DNA from: Planoprotostelium fungivorum
Taxonomy: Eukaryota > Evosea > Variosea > Cavosteliida > Cavosteliaceae
Direction of reading: 5' to 3'
Length of the DNA stretch: 64,000 nucleotides
Assembly: GCA_003024175.1 (NCBI GenBank)
Contig: MDYQ01000372.1
Coordinates: forward strand, 56,845 to 120,844
This document shows positions 11,811 through 21,840 of this stretch, in pieces. Each line of letters starts with the position of its first letter. The first letter of the stretch is position 1. The notes under the pieces are model-generated. The model did no database searches, was not told the DNA's origin, and saw only the letters and a program-made list of their open reading frames with translations. Both the position numbers and the translations under genes were made by a program.

Positions 11811-11820
11811 GCGCGGGAAA
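11811..11820. promoter_or_regulatory. E2F-like site upstream of RecQ helicase
   Basis: GCGCGGGAAA lies about 50 bp upstream of the helicase start codon. GCGGGAAA is the reverse of TTTCCCGC, a textbook E2F/DP site, and RecQ genes are S-phase genes in other eukaryotes. One short match, so suggestive only. Confidence 0.4.
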
Positions 11821-11948
11821 AATTTTACGAGTTGTAATGCGACAAACATTTTCGTTTTTTAAATTTCCAACTCCACAACCATGGACTCAACGCATGAGCC
11901 ATCACAACAGAGTCAAAAACAGAGAACTTTATACGAACCACGAGACGA

Positions 11949-13320
11949 TCAGATCTTCACGGTAGAAATCGATTCCGTGATGCCCGCCACATCGTCATCC
12001 TCTTCCGTCTCTTCTTCGTCCTCATCTTCATCGTTGTCCTCGAGATTGACTTTCGTCTTCTTGCCGATCATCTGTCATCATCAGCTCGTGTCTCTCTGCT
12101 TCCTTCACCTTTCTCACGGCCTTCACCGTCTCATTCGAGATGCAGTTGGAGCTGAAATCGACAGACTCGATTGCACCGTGTGAGACGATGGCCTTGGCAA
12201 CATTCTTCGCACCATCTTCCAGCTCGTTGTTCGATACGACCAACCTTCTCAGGGAGGGAAGATGGCCGATGAGCTCCGCCACGGTCTCTGATGTCTCTTC
12301 GTCTATGTCATTGCCTGAAATGTCTAACGACTGTATTTTGGGTGAGTCATCGTGCGAATGATGATGATGGATCACCTCTAAAGGTGGAAGAGTCTCCATC
12401 AGTGCCTCGATCACGGTGATGACACCCTCGGCACCCAGACTTGCATCGGCCAGGGAGAGATGACGAAGAGACTTCTGCTTCTTGATGATGTCTGAGAGAA
12501 TGGGCACTGCCTTCCCGCCAAAAGAGTTGTCGGACAGCTCGAGCGATGTAAGACGGCTGGAACCTTCTACGAGGCCAGAGACGAGGGCCAGACCTCCCTT
12601 CTCTCCAAAACGGTTGGCTGAGAACTTGATGTCTTCCATCTGGGGAGAGGCAGCAAGCACCTGATCGAATGAGATGAGTTGCAGATGGAGAAGGATGATG
12701 TGGGTACCTTGGCCAGAGCGGCCGCACCTCCATCGCGGAGGAGATTGTTGACCATATGGAGCTTCGTGTACTTGGTAGTGGGTTGACACAGGAGAATCTC
12801 AGCGAGACGCTTAGCTCCCTCTTCGTCGATACCATTGTTGTTGAGGAAGATCCTCTCTAGTTCTTCCTGACCTGACAGAATGTCGAAGCAAGCATTGATA
12901 CCTTTGATGATTTAGACACGACGAAACTCGATTGTTCTGTTTCACCCTTCAGACCCAATGCATTGTCACTGAGATTGATCTCGACCATCTTCTTTCTCGA
13001 TTGGAATGGTTCGCTGAGAACACGAAGAGATTGCAGTGCTTCCTCTTCTGGGCGACCTATTCCACGCTTAGACGTTTCTAATGTGTTGGCTTCACACCAG
13101 AGATGATGTCAGAGAAGTCGATGGCCAAAGTCTGTGGGGGTAAAAGAGCGAGTGCGGGAGCCAAAATGCGTGCAGCATCGATACCAATGCTCTTTCCACT
13201 GAACTGGATGGAGGACAGGGGATTCTGAGCATCGTCGATGGCCTTCTTCAACTCCTCGACAAGTGGATTGGTTGTCTCTGTTGTCAACAGCTCTCTGGCG
13301 CCTTGGAACTTGAACGACAT
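11949..13320 (-). CDS. RANGAP1: Ran GTPase-activating protein 1
   Basis: Stimulates GTP hydrolysis by Ran in the cytoplasm to drive nuclear transport. Starts MSFKFQGARELLTTETTN; then ribonuclease-inhibitor type leucine-rich repeats throughout: VEINLSDNALGLKG, LERIFLNNNGIDEEGAK, MEDIKFSANRFGEKGG, LTSLELSDNSFGGKAV, LRHLSLADASLGAEG, IQSLDISGNDIDEETSE, LRRLVVSNNELEDGAK, IESVDFSSNCISNETV. A short terminal intron joins this to a strongly acidic tail (NLEDNDEDEDEEETEEDDD), as in yeast Rna1 and animal RanGAP, ending STVKI. Without that intron the frame would end early and lose the tail. Five or six introns of usual size. Firm. Confidence 0.9.
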
Positions 13321-13455
13321 CGCTCTTCGATTGAAATGAGAGTGCGCTGGTGATGATCCGAAAGAAAAAGACGGGAAAAAGCTGAGACGAAGGAGTGGAA
13401 CTCGCAAAGCTTGACAGTGTCTGTGTCGCACCACCTCCTTCACAGAATAAATCTT

Positions 13456-13809
13456 TTAACTCACGCATCGATAGACACAGTATGAACAGTTCACCTGCAT
13501 CTTATCATACACTCGCGCGATCGGACAACTTGATCTTTTATTCGATTGGGTAGGGATATGCTTCGTTTCGTACGGCTGAACACTGTACACGCTCTTGTTA
13601 TACATGCTCCCATGTGTTCTCCTGTCTCTTCTCAACATCTGGCTGTGCTTCTCCTCTCACCTTCTAAGTCTTCGACGTGTTGCTGTTCCTGCTGTTGAGC
13701 GACTGAGATAGCAAAGTTGTCTGTGTCGCCTGGCAGCAGCACTGTGTACAGCCGTCGCATCTCTGTATAGATGTCTCGGAACTTTGGTCTGTTTGGCGGC
13801 TCATACTCT
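13456..13809 (-). pseudogene. Fragment: receptor kinase C-lobe end and tyrosine-rich tail
   Basis: On the minus strand a frame begins abruptly at YEPPNRPKFRDIYTEM RRLYTVLLPGD, the last helix of a TKL/tyrosine-kinase catalytic domain. After a glutamine-rich stretch and a frame change it continues into MYNKSVYSVQPYE, a tail with several tyrosines. The same words (YEPPNRPKFRDIYTEM, MYKKSVYSGVQPYE) occur at 31.8-32.0 kb on the plus strand. The rest of the kinase is absent upstream, so this is a dispersed 3' fragment of a receptor kinase gene. Confidence 0.7.
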
Positions 13810-13861
13810 TGATGTTATTCCACATCCATTTGTGCACAGCATTCATCTCATCACTCACCGC

Positions 13862-14342
13862 TTACGAACCGCTGGCTACCGTCTGACATCTAGTCGTAAG
13901 CTTGAGACTCAGCTGCTCGCTTGTGACGTTCACTACACTCAGCACAGGTATCTCTGCTGTCGTGTCACAGCTGACGAGAATGTCAGCCAGAGTGGACAGA
14001 TACTGTGTGCCTGCGAAAGACGGCTGCCAACGCAGATCAAGCTTGTAGTGCACGCTTCCGTTCTCTCTCGTAAACCTGCCGTCGCTCTGTGTGGCAGAGT
14101 AGGTGATGTCACTTTGCACAAAACACAGCACAGCTCCTTCTTGTCCACTGCAGAACTCGTTGATACCTGCTCTGTATACAAGTTCTCTGTTCTGTCTGTC
14201 AGAATATGGCAAAGAAGGTGAAGGGCTGTTACCCGCAGGGCGACCAGTAAATCTGCAGGCCGTTTGCAGTGGCAAAGTAGTGGTAAGGTTAGTAAGATGA
14301 GATCGGCACAGAACGGGGCAATCAACGACAGTGCGACTCAAT
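13862..14342 (-). pseudogene. Ectodomain-like fragment upstream of the kinase tail
   Basis: A 167-residue frame with extracellular character: paired cysteines, N-glycosylation sequons and beta-strand-like alternation (AVLCFVQSDITYSATQSDG, TRENGSVHYKLDLRW). It ends at a stop just before the kinase-tail fragment and in its first codons overlaps the 3' end of GPN1. I do not recognise a domain. Most probably it is a remnant of the same receptor family, joined to the kinase tail by rearrangement. It could be a short expressed gene; no start in good context is seen. Confidence 0.4.
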
Positions 14343-15640
14343 CTATTCATCGTACTCTTCGTCATCAGACAGAACGAGCTCTTGTGGCCTTCCGTCTAAC
14401 ACGACCTTTCCTCCCTTGTTCTCTTCCAGATCCTTCTTCAGACGCGTCAGATTGTCTTCTTGTCTCTTCTCTTCTTTCTCCTTCTTGTTGTCTCTCAATC
14501 TCTCCATCTCCTTCTGATAAAAATCTTTCCATTCGGTTCTCGATTCACCGATGACACCAAAGAGCTCATCCATGCCTTGTCCTGTGAATCCATCAGCGTC
14601 CATCACGAAGCATGATGGGATCACCGGTCGTGGAGGACACTCCTACGGTCTTAAGGTTGTTGTAAAACTCTTCTAGAACCAAGCTCATGGACCGAGTCAG
14701 ACTCGACATGTACGTATCATCTGATGATGTTCATCAGATCGGATCATCTCGGCATCCATCATCGACTCACCTGCCTGGCAAGCCGCGTTGAACGCTTCAA
14801 AATTTGTCATCCATTCTTTCGCAAATGCAGGTGATGTGATGTCACACTTGTTGAACACCAAGATCATGGGCAGTTTAGTCTTGTATAGAATGCTGAATCT
14901 CTTCAATTTTTTTCGCGCCATGTCTGCGGCTCACCTGCATGCATACAGCATGTTGGAGATGAACGTGGATGGACTGGTCGTTCTGGGTGTGTCGATGACG
15001 TAGAGTAAGACAGTGGGATAGGTTGAAGCGATCGATTCTGTGATGATGGCACCAGATGCCGACCAAGTGAAGACTTCGATCTGACCTGGAGTGTCCATCA
15101 TGATGTAACTGGATGAAGAGTGAGATGGAAACGAGAGGAGGTAAATCACTCTAGAGAGGGCGCTCTCTTGTCGAGAAATCCCAGAACCTGATCGAAACGC
15201 GTCGCGAAGAGGTTCAATGATGTGACGATGGCACCATTGGGTCCCAGATTGTATCTGTTTCGTTTGAATTTTATTTCGAAAAGGAATTCATCATCTCACT
15301 GTTTCATGACTTCCTTGTATTTGACCGTATCACGAATGTCTATGTTGACATTGTATGGAACGTGTCGAACTGCAGGATCGAGGTTCAAAGTGTAATACTT
15401 CTTCTTCTCTTGTTCTAAATAGGCATCGATGCACTGAATGAATGAATCAGACGCAAGATGTAGGAAGGAGTGATCACCCTCATGAGAGTGGTCTTTCCAC
15501 TGCCAGCCATTCCAATGACGATACAAACGATCGGCTTTTTATCTGTATACAAATAAGATGTCTCGCATCTTAACTCTCTGAACCTCACCTTCAGATATTG
15601 CCAACTTCTCCATAGAAGCGTCTACCGTTTCGGACGCCAT
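14343..15640 (-). CDS. GPN1: GPN-loop GTPase 1 (XAB1/Npa3)
   Basis: Cytoplasmic GTPase for assembly and nuclear import of RNA polymerase II. Starts [19 protein letters not shown]; the P-loop [12 protein letters not shown] follows after an intron; then [33 protein letters not shown], and the diagnostic Gly-Pro-Asn loop [43 protein letters not shown] for base recognition; and an acidic, coiled C-terminus ending DDEEYDE. All hallmark motifs are intact. About seven introns. The start is 89 bp from the divergent gene at 15730, so a shared promoter is likely. Firm. Confidence 0.93.
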
Positions 15641-15729
15641 GTCTACTGAATGATGATCGCGTTTCTGATCTGCGAAAATACCAAAAAAATTCGGACAACT
15701 TTTGGTCCACATCACATCAGACCACATTC
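15641..15729. promoter_or_regulatory. Compact divergent promoter, GPN1 / small mitochondrial-type gene
   Basis: Only 89 bp separate the two start codons. No TATA box is obvious; the sequence is mixed with an A-run (ACCAAAAAAATTC). Both genes must be driven from this space or from within their 5' ends. Confidence 0.5.
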
Positions 15730-16143
15730 ATGATCAGACAATCACTCCAACACATCAGAAGACCGATTACATCACGTCCCATCCTTCCTATTCAAAGAAG
15801 AACCATACACATTACGAGACCAAATAAGATGTCTGAGGAACAAAAAGCACAAGAGTCGCTGACGCTACCCGCTCCCGAAGAAGGAGAAGGAGCCCGAACA
15901 CTTCACGTGGGAAGCAAAGTTGCATTGGAAGACATGGGGCCAGTCGTTGTCAACGAAAACGGAACCGTATCTCAGATCGCCAACTGGTCTCAGATGAACC
16001 AAGTGATGAGACACTTTTTGAGTGACACTCGTATTGATGATCCACAGATCGAGAGAGATAATGTCAACCGGATTCTATTGAAGAGAAACAAACAGCGACT
16101 GGATCGGTTGAAAGAATTAGAAGCCAAAAAAGATGAGCAATAA
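15730..16143 (+). CDS. Conserved small protein, probable mitochondrial targeting
   Basis: Intronless, 137 residues. The N-terminus MIRQSLQHIRRPITSRPI is rich in Arg/Ser/His, lacks acids and can form an amphipathic helix, typical of mitochondrial presequences; a second Met (MSEEQKAQE) follows it and could start a cytosolic form. The body has MGPVVVNENGTVSQIANW, then a charged helix with QRLDRLKELEAKKDEQ. The VVNxxGTxSxIxNW word recalls an uncharacterised small protein widespread in fungi (from memory, function unknown). Stop TAA (16141-16143) sits inside AATAAA. Confidence 0.8.
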   Translation: MIRQSLQHIRRPITSRPILPIQRRTIHITRPNKMSEEQKAQESLTLPAPEEGEGARTLHVGSKVALEDMGPVVVNENGTVSQIANWSQMNQVMRHFLSDTRIDDPQIERDNVNRILLKRNKQRLDRLKELEAKKDEQ

Positions 16144-16205
16144 ATCTTCCATCATCCACCCCAGCCTTCACACATACGAATACAAGAGGTTTATTCTCAT
16201 TCCAC

Positions 16206-17802
16206 TTAATGGTTGAACATTCTGAGGGAACGAACGGTGAAGTAAGAGTACTTGAATGCCTCAGGGGTGTTGGCTGTAAGACGTCAGCTCCATCTTCATC
16301 GTCTTCTTTGACTCACCGACATAACTGGCGCACGAACCACTGCAACCTCCTTGGTTGAAGAGTCCCGGAGCATCTGCCCAATCACCACAGAAGCTGATGT
16401 TGATGATGATCTTCTGGGGACCGAACTGATCTGCACGAAGGTGAGATGACGATCGAGTCATGTGTGATGTGATGGACGAGTGGTGCGTGATGTCATGATG
16501 TGATGTGTGATGATGATCGTGTATCGACTGACCTTGGTTGCAGTCGCTGAAAGGGAAAGAGGCCTCGGGGGTTCCAAATTCACAGACGTTGGGGGTATCT
16601 GTGAGGAGACTGGTTGGGTAAGAGCCAGTCCTGAAGAACCACACTTTGATGCCTGCTCTCGTCAGCCGTGATGATGCATGGAAGATGATGATATCTCACC
16701 CTGTGTGCTTCTCTCCACAACGTAAGCACCACCACCTCTCCAGTTGAACAATGTACCGAAGGCACCTGCGATTTCATGAGATGACATAAAGAGGATGACA
16801 CGCATCACCTTCGGTGTTCGTCTTCACGCCGCAGCCCACGGAAGAGTGGGATACTTGGCAATCGTTTCCAACCTTGTCACCCTTCTGAGTCGCATCACCG
16901 ACGACGCAATGTCCACCGGTGTGGAGGGTGATCTGGTTCTGTGTGTTCAAGTTGACTCCCTCTAAGATGTCGATCTCTCCTCCGTTGGGCCAGTTGGGGC
17001 CAGAGGTCCAGATGGCAGGCCACAGACCGCATGCGTTGTCGGGGATGTGTTCCAGATCGATGACCATCAGACCAGTCGTGAAGCTCTTCTGTTCGATATT
17101 GTTAAAATAGATGGGAGGATGGTGGAGGGAAGAGATGGATGATGGTGCACCTTGGATTCTATTCTGACGGAGGGTCTTCCGTTGGACTGCTTGTTCGTGT
17201 TATCGACACCGATGTAAGCCGAGCCGTTGATGACCTTGATTAGCCCACGGTTGGCAGCGTCCTGACGGTTGAGGTATTGAACTGTTTGACGTCATCTCTC
17301 TGCGAATCATTTCGAATGGGGTATACCTGATCCATGTGTGGGATCGGCACCGGTGTAGAAGTCGAATCCATCGAAGAAAGATGAACCGGTGAGGTTCCAC
17401 GATTTGGAGTACTTGCAGTCATCGGTCGTCTTTGTTGGAGTGGGGACGGGGGCAGGAGCGGGAGCTCTTCCGGCCATCACTCCAGAATCTCTGCAGGCCA
17501 TGGCTCCTCCAGCAGGAGCGGAGCTCTTCAACCAACAGCGAGTCTATGATGTTCAGATGGGATCCGTATGTTTCATTGCTCACGTGGCTGCAAGAATCAT
17601 AAGCCCAGGCCACGCAGCGTGGCTCGATGTAACACTTCCATTGACAGTCCACGGCGGTAGAGGTGGGCCAGATGTCTACAGGTTGATTGGGAAGATCTTC
17701 CCCTGGACGATCGATGCCATAGTCTAAACTACCAGCCCAGTTGCTGTCTGCTAAGCCCGAGCCAAGAAGGGTCAGAGAGATCAGGATCACCTTGAGCGCC
17801 AT
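16206..17802 (-). CDS. Secreted glycoside hydrolase family 16 beta-glucanase
   Basis: Predicted secreted endo-beta-1,3(4)-glucanase. Signal peptide MALKVILISLTLLGSGLADS; then a cysteine/tryptophan module (DCQWKCYIEPRCVAWAYDSC) resembling an apple/PAN-type domain; a Pro/Ala linker (APAPAPVPTPTKTTDD); and the GH16 domain with FDGFDFYTGADPTHG, CGLWPAIWTSGPNWPNGGE, and the catalytic signature GEIDILEGVN (both glutamates and the central aspartate present, near 16960). The C-terminal part has KIIINISFCGDWA and cysteine pairs, ending SLRMFNH. About eight introns. An earlier in-frame ATG (17901) would add residues before a perfect signal peptide, so 17802 is preferred. For a bacteria- or fungus-eating amoeba, cell-wall digestion is a reasonable role (inference). 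Confidence 0.88.
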
Positions 17803-18072
17803 GCTCTTCGGGGGGGAGACGAGAGAATGAAGTAAAAGAACGAAGAGGCCTGACTGGCGAGACGAGTGACGGACAGACATGCCGAGACGGGTCAGCGACA
17901 ATGCGGTTGGGCGATTTTATTGTTCCTTTGATTCAGTCAGTTCTACGATATATGCCCGCATAACCCCCATACTAACTCTGACAAATAGTTTTAGATTCGA
18001 GTTGGCTTGTCAGAAGAGAATATAAGATAAAATAATGTTATTGTCTACAATGAGCCATGAGATCAATCATCC

Positions 18073-18412
18073 ACGAAACACTATCTGTACGTCTCGAACG
18101 AGGGTTTATCACATCCTCTTGACTGCTGGAGCCTCACCGAGCTGAAGGAGAGCTTCCCTCTTGCTGATCAGCTCTCGGTTGTGCTGACAGGTGGCACAAG
18201 GGGCACAGCATAAGACCACACAGCAATCAGAGCATTCTTGTCCTCTTTCCATGCCGTACTTGCTTCGAATGTGCTGACGATTGAAGTAGATGTTGCCAGG
18301 GGTGACAAAGAGAGCACAGCAGAAGTCTGTGAAGCTGCATTGACGCTCGGCGAGCAAGGCTTCGTTCTGTGCGTGAGTGGCTGGGAGGCAGAAGCATGTC
18401 ACTATGCAGCCG
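18073..18412 (-). repeat. Segmental duplication, copy B (inverted partner at 5045-5384)
   Basis: Reverse complement of 5045-5384 at near identity. It covers all but the first 16 codons of the intact PLAC8 gene plus about 36 bp of its 3' flank. Because this copy is complete in frame, it is the probable source. Confidence 0.85.
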
Positions 18413-18459
18413 GCGATGTCTTCGAAGCATCCGCACAGTCCAGTGGTGAAGTCTGCCAT
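18109..18459 (-). CDS. PLAC8 (cysteine-rich) family protein
   Basis: Intact single-exon gene of 116 residues starting MADFTTGLCGCFEDIAGC. The PLAC8 domain covers most of it, with FCLPATHAQNEALL, the central hydrophobic CCALFV, and the CxxCC...CC..CxxC cluster. Family members are small membrane-associated proteins (plant FWL/PCR and animal PLAC8/cornifelin types) linked to cell size and metal handling; which applies here is unknown. The stop is followed at once by TAAACC. A truncated inverted duplicate lies at 5.0-5.3 kb. Confidence 0.88.
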   Translation of the reverse strand: MADFTTGLCGCFEDIAGCIVTCFCLPATHAQNEALLAERQCSFTDFCCALFVTPGNIYFNRQHIRSKYGMERGQECSDCCVVLCCAPCATCQHNRELISKREALLQLGEAPAVKRM

Positions 18460-19010
18460 TTATGATGTTGATTGTTCTCTGTTGTCTTGATTTATGTCCA
18501 TCCTTTCCCCAGATCCATTCTCGTCGTCGCAAGAAACATCGCGGACAGAAGCACAGGCCTACGGGTTCATCTTTTCCGCGGTAAATACGAAGTCACCGCG
18601 GTGATCGAGTGGGAGGCACAAATGTGCTTGTTGTACGGATGTCTCGAAGCATACCATCAGCTGCCTTCTCAGTGACTACTGTACATGATGAATTAGAGCG
18701 CCTATCGCCAATGTGATATCTCGGGTCGGGCATTAGATTCCGCGAGTTTTCCACTTTCATTTTTGGCCCGCTCCCGTTCAAGAGCAAACAGGGATATTTT
18801 TTTGAATGAGGTGAGCCCAATGTTTCTCTTGAATGCGCGATCCTTGACGATGACCATATGTAATCCTCTTTGTGTGTTACGAGGAGGGGCTAAAGAGGTT
18901 GTTCTCATGTTGCATCTCCTGATCATTGTCGCAGCAGTCTGAATTTGGGACGAGGGCTTCCCTAATGAACCCGTCGACATCGCTAGGAAATCTCTATTCA
19001 ATTCGCACGA
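18460..19010. other. Intergenic, no supported gene
   Basis: The upstream flank of PLAC8 and downstream flank of SDHB. Short frames on both strands (18472-18675 plus, 18593-18820 minus) are isolated and carry no recognisable domain. Confidence 0.5.
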
Positions 19011-19016
19011 TTTATT

Positions 19017-20039
19017 TTAATGAGAAAAGTGTTGAGCCTCGAGTTTGAGCTTCTGCACTGCCTTTCCTGGGTTCAGATGCTTCGGGCATACGCGAGTACA
19101 GTTCATGATGGTGTGGCACTTGTACAACTTGAACGCTCCGTCCGAAAGCTGCTTGACCCTCTCTGCCTTCTTCGAATCTCTCGAATCCGCGATCCATCTG
19201 CGAACGCATCAGCGACCCCACGCGGCGTCATCTTTTCCACCTGTAAGCTTGGAGGAGAACGGCAGGGCCGAGGTAGTCCTTGTTACCCTCTTCAGACCAC
19301 CAGTACGAGGGACATGATGTGGAGCAGCATGCACAAAGGATGCACTCGTAGAGACCGTCGAGTTTCTTTCTATCCGCGACGGATTGTAAAGTCTCCTTGG
19401 GGTTTGCGGCTTGCTCGGAGGTGAGCTCCAGCCAGGGACGGATGGTCTTGTGCTGCTCGTAGAAACCAGACATGTCGGGGACCAAGTCTTTCACGACGGG
19501 CATGTGGGGGAGGGGGTAGATGGTCACTTTTCCGCCTGAATAGGGTGAGGAGGGGATGATATGATGATGGGACGGGCACCGTCGCGAACGTCTTTGATCT
19601 TCTTGAGGCAAGCGAGACCGTTGGATCCGGCGATGTTCATGGCGCATGAGCCACAGATGCCCTCACGACAGGATCTGTCTTCGCATTAGATGAAGGTCAA
19701 GGGGTACGGGAAGACCCTCCAGAGTTAGCATGAATTCGATTCGATGATTTACCTTCTGAAAGTGAGGGAGGGGTCCTGCTCATTCTTGATCTTTACGATG
19801 AGATCTAAGACCATGGGTCCGCATTGGTTGACGTCGACAGGGAAGACTTGCATCTTCGAGCCTCCAGTCTCTTGGTTGTAACGGAAGATCTGAACTTGAA
19901 CCACTGTTCAGCGTCAGGGGTGCGACCTCTTTGAGCATATCACACCGTCAGCCGGCTTCTCAGTGACATTAGTTGCTGACATAGACCTCTTGAGCACATG
20001 ATTTGCCCTGAAAGGGGCCGTTACACCTCTTGCCAACAT
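19017..20039 (-). CDS. SDHB: Succinate dehydrogenase iron-sulfur subunit (complex II)
   Basis: Carries electrons from the flavoprotein subunit to ubiquinone at the inner mitochondrial membrane. N-terminal targeting peptide [19 protein letters not shown]. After one short intron: [35 protein letters not shown]; the [2Fe-2S] cluster [13 protein letters not shown]; the [4Fe-4S] motif [16 protein letters not shown]; and the [3Fe-4S] motif [20 protein letters not shown]. Ends KLEAQHFSH. All cluster cysteines are present and the length is normal. Stop TAA is followed directly by AATAAA. The start lies 107 bp from a divergent SPP-like gene. Firm. Confidence 0.95.
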
Positions 20040-20146
20040 GATGCGATGTTGCTCTGTTTTTATTTCTTTCCGGGAGACATCTACAACGATGCCAACAACC
20101 GAAAAGAGGCTGGTGATCTGTGTGACGATACGCCACAGAGCCGGAA
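20040..20146. promoter_or_regulatory. Divergent intergenic promoter, SDHB / SPP-like gene
   Basis: 107 bp between two divergent start codons. No recognisable TATA box. Must hold the promoters of both genes. Confidence 0.45.
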
Positions 20147-21639
20147 ATGGACAACAGCTACTTGCTGGGATCGGTCTTAATTACGGCATTAGCGGCTTCG
20201 GTGATATACCTATCATCGGTTCGTCGTCTAAAAGCACCCCTCTCCTACACGTCTCCACTTCCATCTGCCAGAACAAACCACATACAATCAGACGTATCAT
20301 CAGAACATTCCACACTCTTCGACTCATTTTGGGGAAGAATCATAATCTACGCCGCCGCCATCTCATTTCTGATCTACTTGGCTAATGCATGGATCCCTTC
20401 CAGGCTGCTCCACACCTGCTTGACTATTTATTACGCCTTTTATTCGGCCGGACACCTCAGCGAACTACTGGAGGTGATCATACCTGCAGAGACCGCAAGG
20501 AAGATCATGCAAACGCTTCCTCATCAAATTTCTAAACTAGTCGCCTCCACAGGTGGGACGACTCGCCTTGATGGTCAATTCGAAGAATGAAAGGAGAGAG
20601 GGTTATTGATGGAGATAGGAAGGAGAGAATCTGCAAGGAGAGCGCTCTCGTACGTGATAGCCGTCATCATCGGATTATGGTGGAGCGTATCAGAATCATG
20701 GATCTTGAACGATGTATTGGGTGCCTCTACAGGTTCATTCTTTCGATTCATCTTCGCCTCTTCGATTTATATTCCACAGGAATCATTGTCCTCTCTAAAC
20801 TGAGGATGATTAGAGGTTTCAAGACATCCCTGTTTCTCATGGTGAGCAACGTATTCTATCGTATGCATCCGATCTGAGATGTAATGACATGCATCAACAG
20901 GCATCTTATTGTATCATCCAAACTCTCTCGACATTCATTCCCATCATCGAGGTGATCATCCTCACGATTTCTTGAATAACATTCTATGCAGGTGATGACG
21001 AGACAACTGGCTATATTAGAATTACCCCAGCTGGTCTATCCTTCACTCTACGGAGAATTTATTCAGAACTCACCGGAACCTTTTCGTTATGCCGTAGTTT
21101 ATTCGGGACAGGTTCGTCTCTACCATTCATCGTTGATGCAGCTGATGATGAGATGCAGGTTTTGTTTCCTGGAATTTATTTAGGCACCATCATGAGATAC
21201 GAACACCGAAGTGGGGAGGACAAGAACGACAGATGGAAGAAAATCATCTCTCTCTTCTACGGAGGTGCGTGATGATGGACACGTCCATCATCTCATCCGG
21301 TCCTGATGATCTTTCTAGGACCTCTGTTCCTCTCGACTTTGTCCGTTTATACCGTAGGACTCTTCCTTCGGTTCTTATCCATTTATTCTCAGTCGGACGT
21401 CAGAGACGTTAGCTACCTTCCTTTCTTCGTGTTGCTCACGCCCATCGTGTTCTCCTTCATGCGAGGCGATGTGCGACGTCTGTTGGACTTTGATGAACAC
21501 AAGGGTGAGATCATCTGCACCATCACGTTGTGAATGTGTTCTGAATATCAAATAGGAGAGACAGAATGAGGCAATTGGTTGCCCTGACAATTTGAGTCGC
21601 TCGTGTATCGAAAGTTTTGAGCTGGTCGAAAATAAATAA
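20147..21639 (+). CDS. Signal-peptide-peptidase homologue lacking both catalytic aspartates
   Basis: Multi-pass membrane protein of the presenilin/SPP fold. Exons chain as an N-terminal TM segment (MDNSYLLGSVLITALAASVI), more TM helices, then WILNDVLGASTGIIVLSK...FKTSLFLM, which matches the SPP stretch that leads to TM6. Where SPP has the catalytic YD motif this protein has ASYCIIQTLSTFIP; where SPP has GLGD before IPG it has AVVYSGQVLFPGIYLG; where SPP has QPALL it has VSYLPFFVLLTP. The rest (IMRYEHRSGEDKN, MRGDVRRLLDFDE) is in register. Introns are small (for example 20731-20778, 21117-21161, 21484-21535). The stop sits in AATAAATAAA. The absence of active-site Asp residues means it should not be a protease; a pseudoenzyme role is inferred. 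Confidence 0.75.
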
Positions 21640-21840
21640 ATCCTTATAAGATACGGGAGATGAGAGGATGAGTGGGTCTGCGTCCGCCAGTGTACTGTTG
21701 ATGAATCATAATCACACAATCACTCAAAGCCTCATTTGGTAGATCTGGTAGTTCTAAGCACGGGTTAGTATAAGCCACAAATTTCTTGAGAACGAATAAT
21801 ATCTTCTTTTGTGTGCTCAAAACCCAGCGGAGTGTCACTG

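Noticed and set aside
11881-12183. Plus-strand frame with a long serine run
   Set aside because: It is the antisense of the acidic tail of RanGAP1 (GAA/GAT codons read as Ser on the other strand).
13939-14325. Alternative minus-strand cysteine-rich frame
   Set aside because: Competes with the better frame at 13862-14342 and carries no recognisable pattern.
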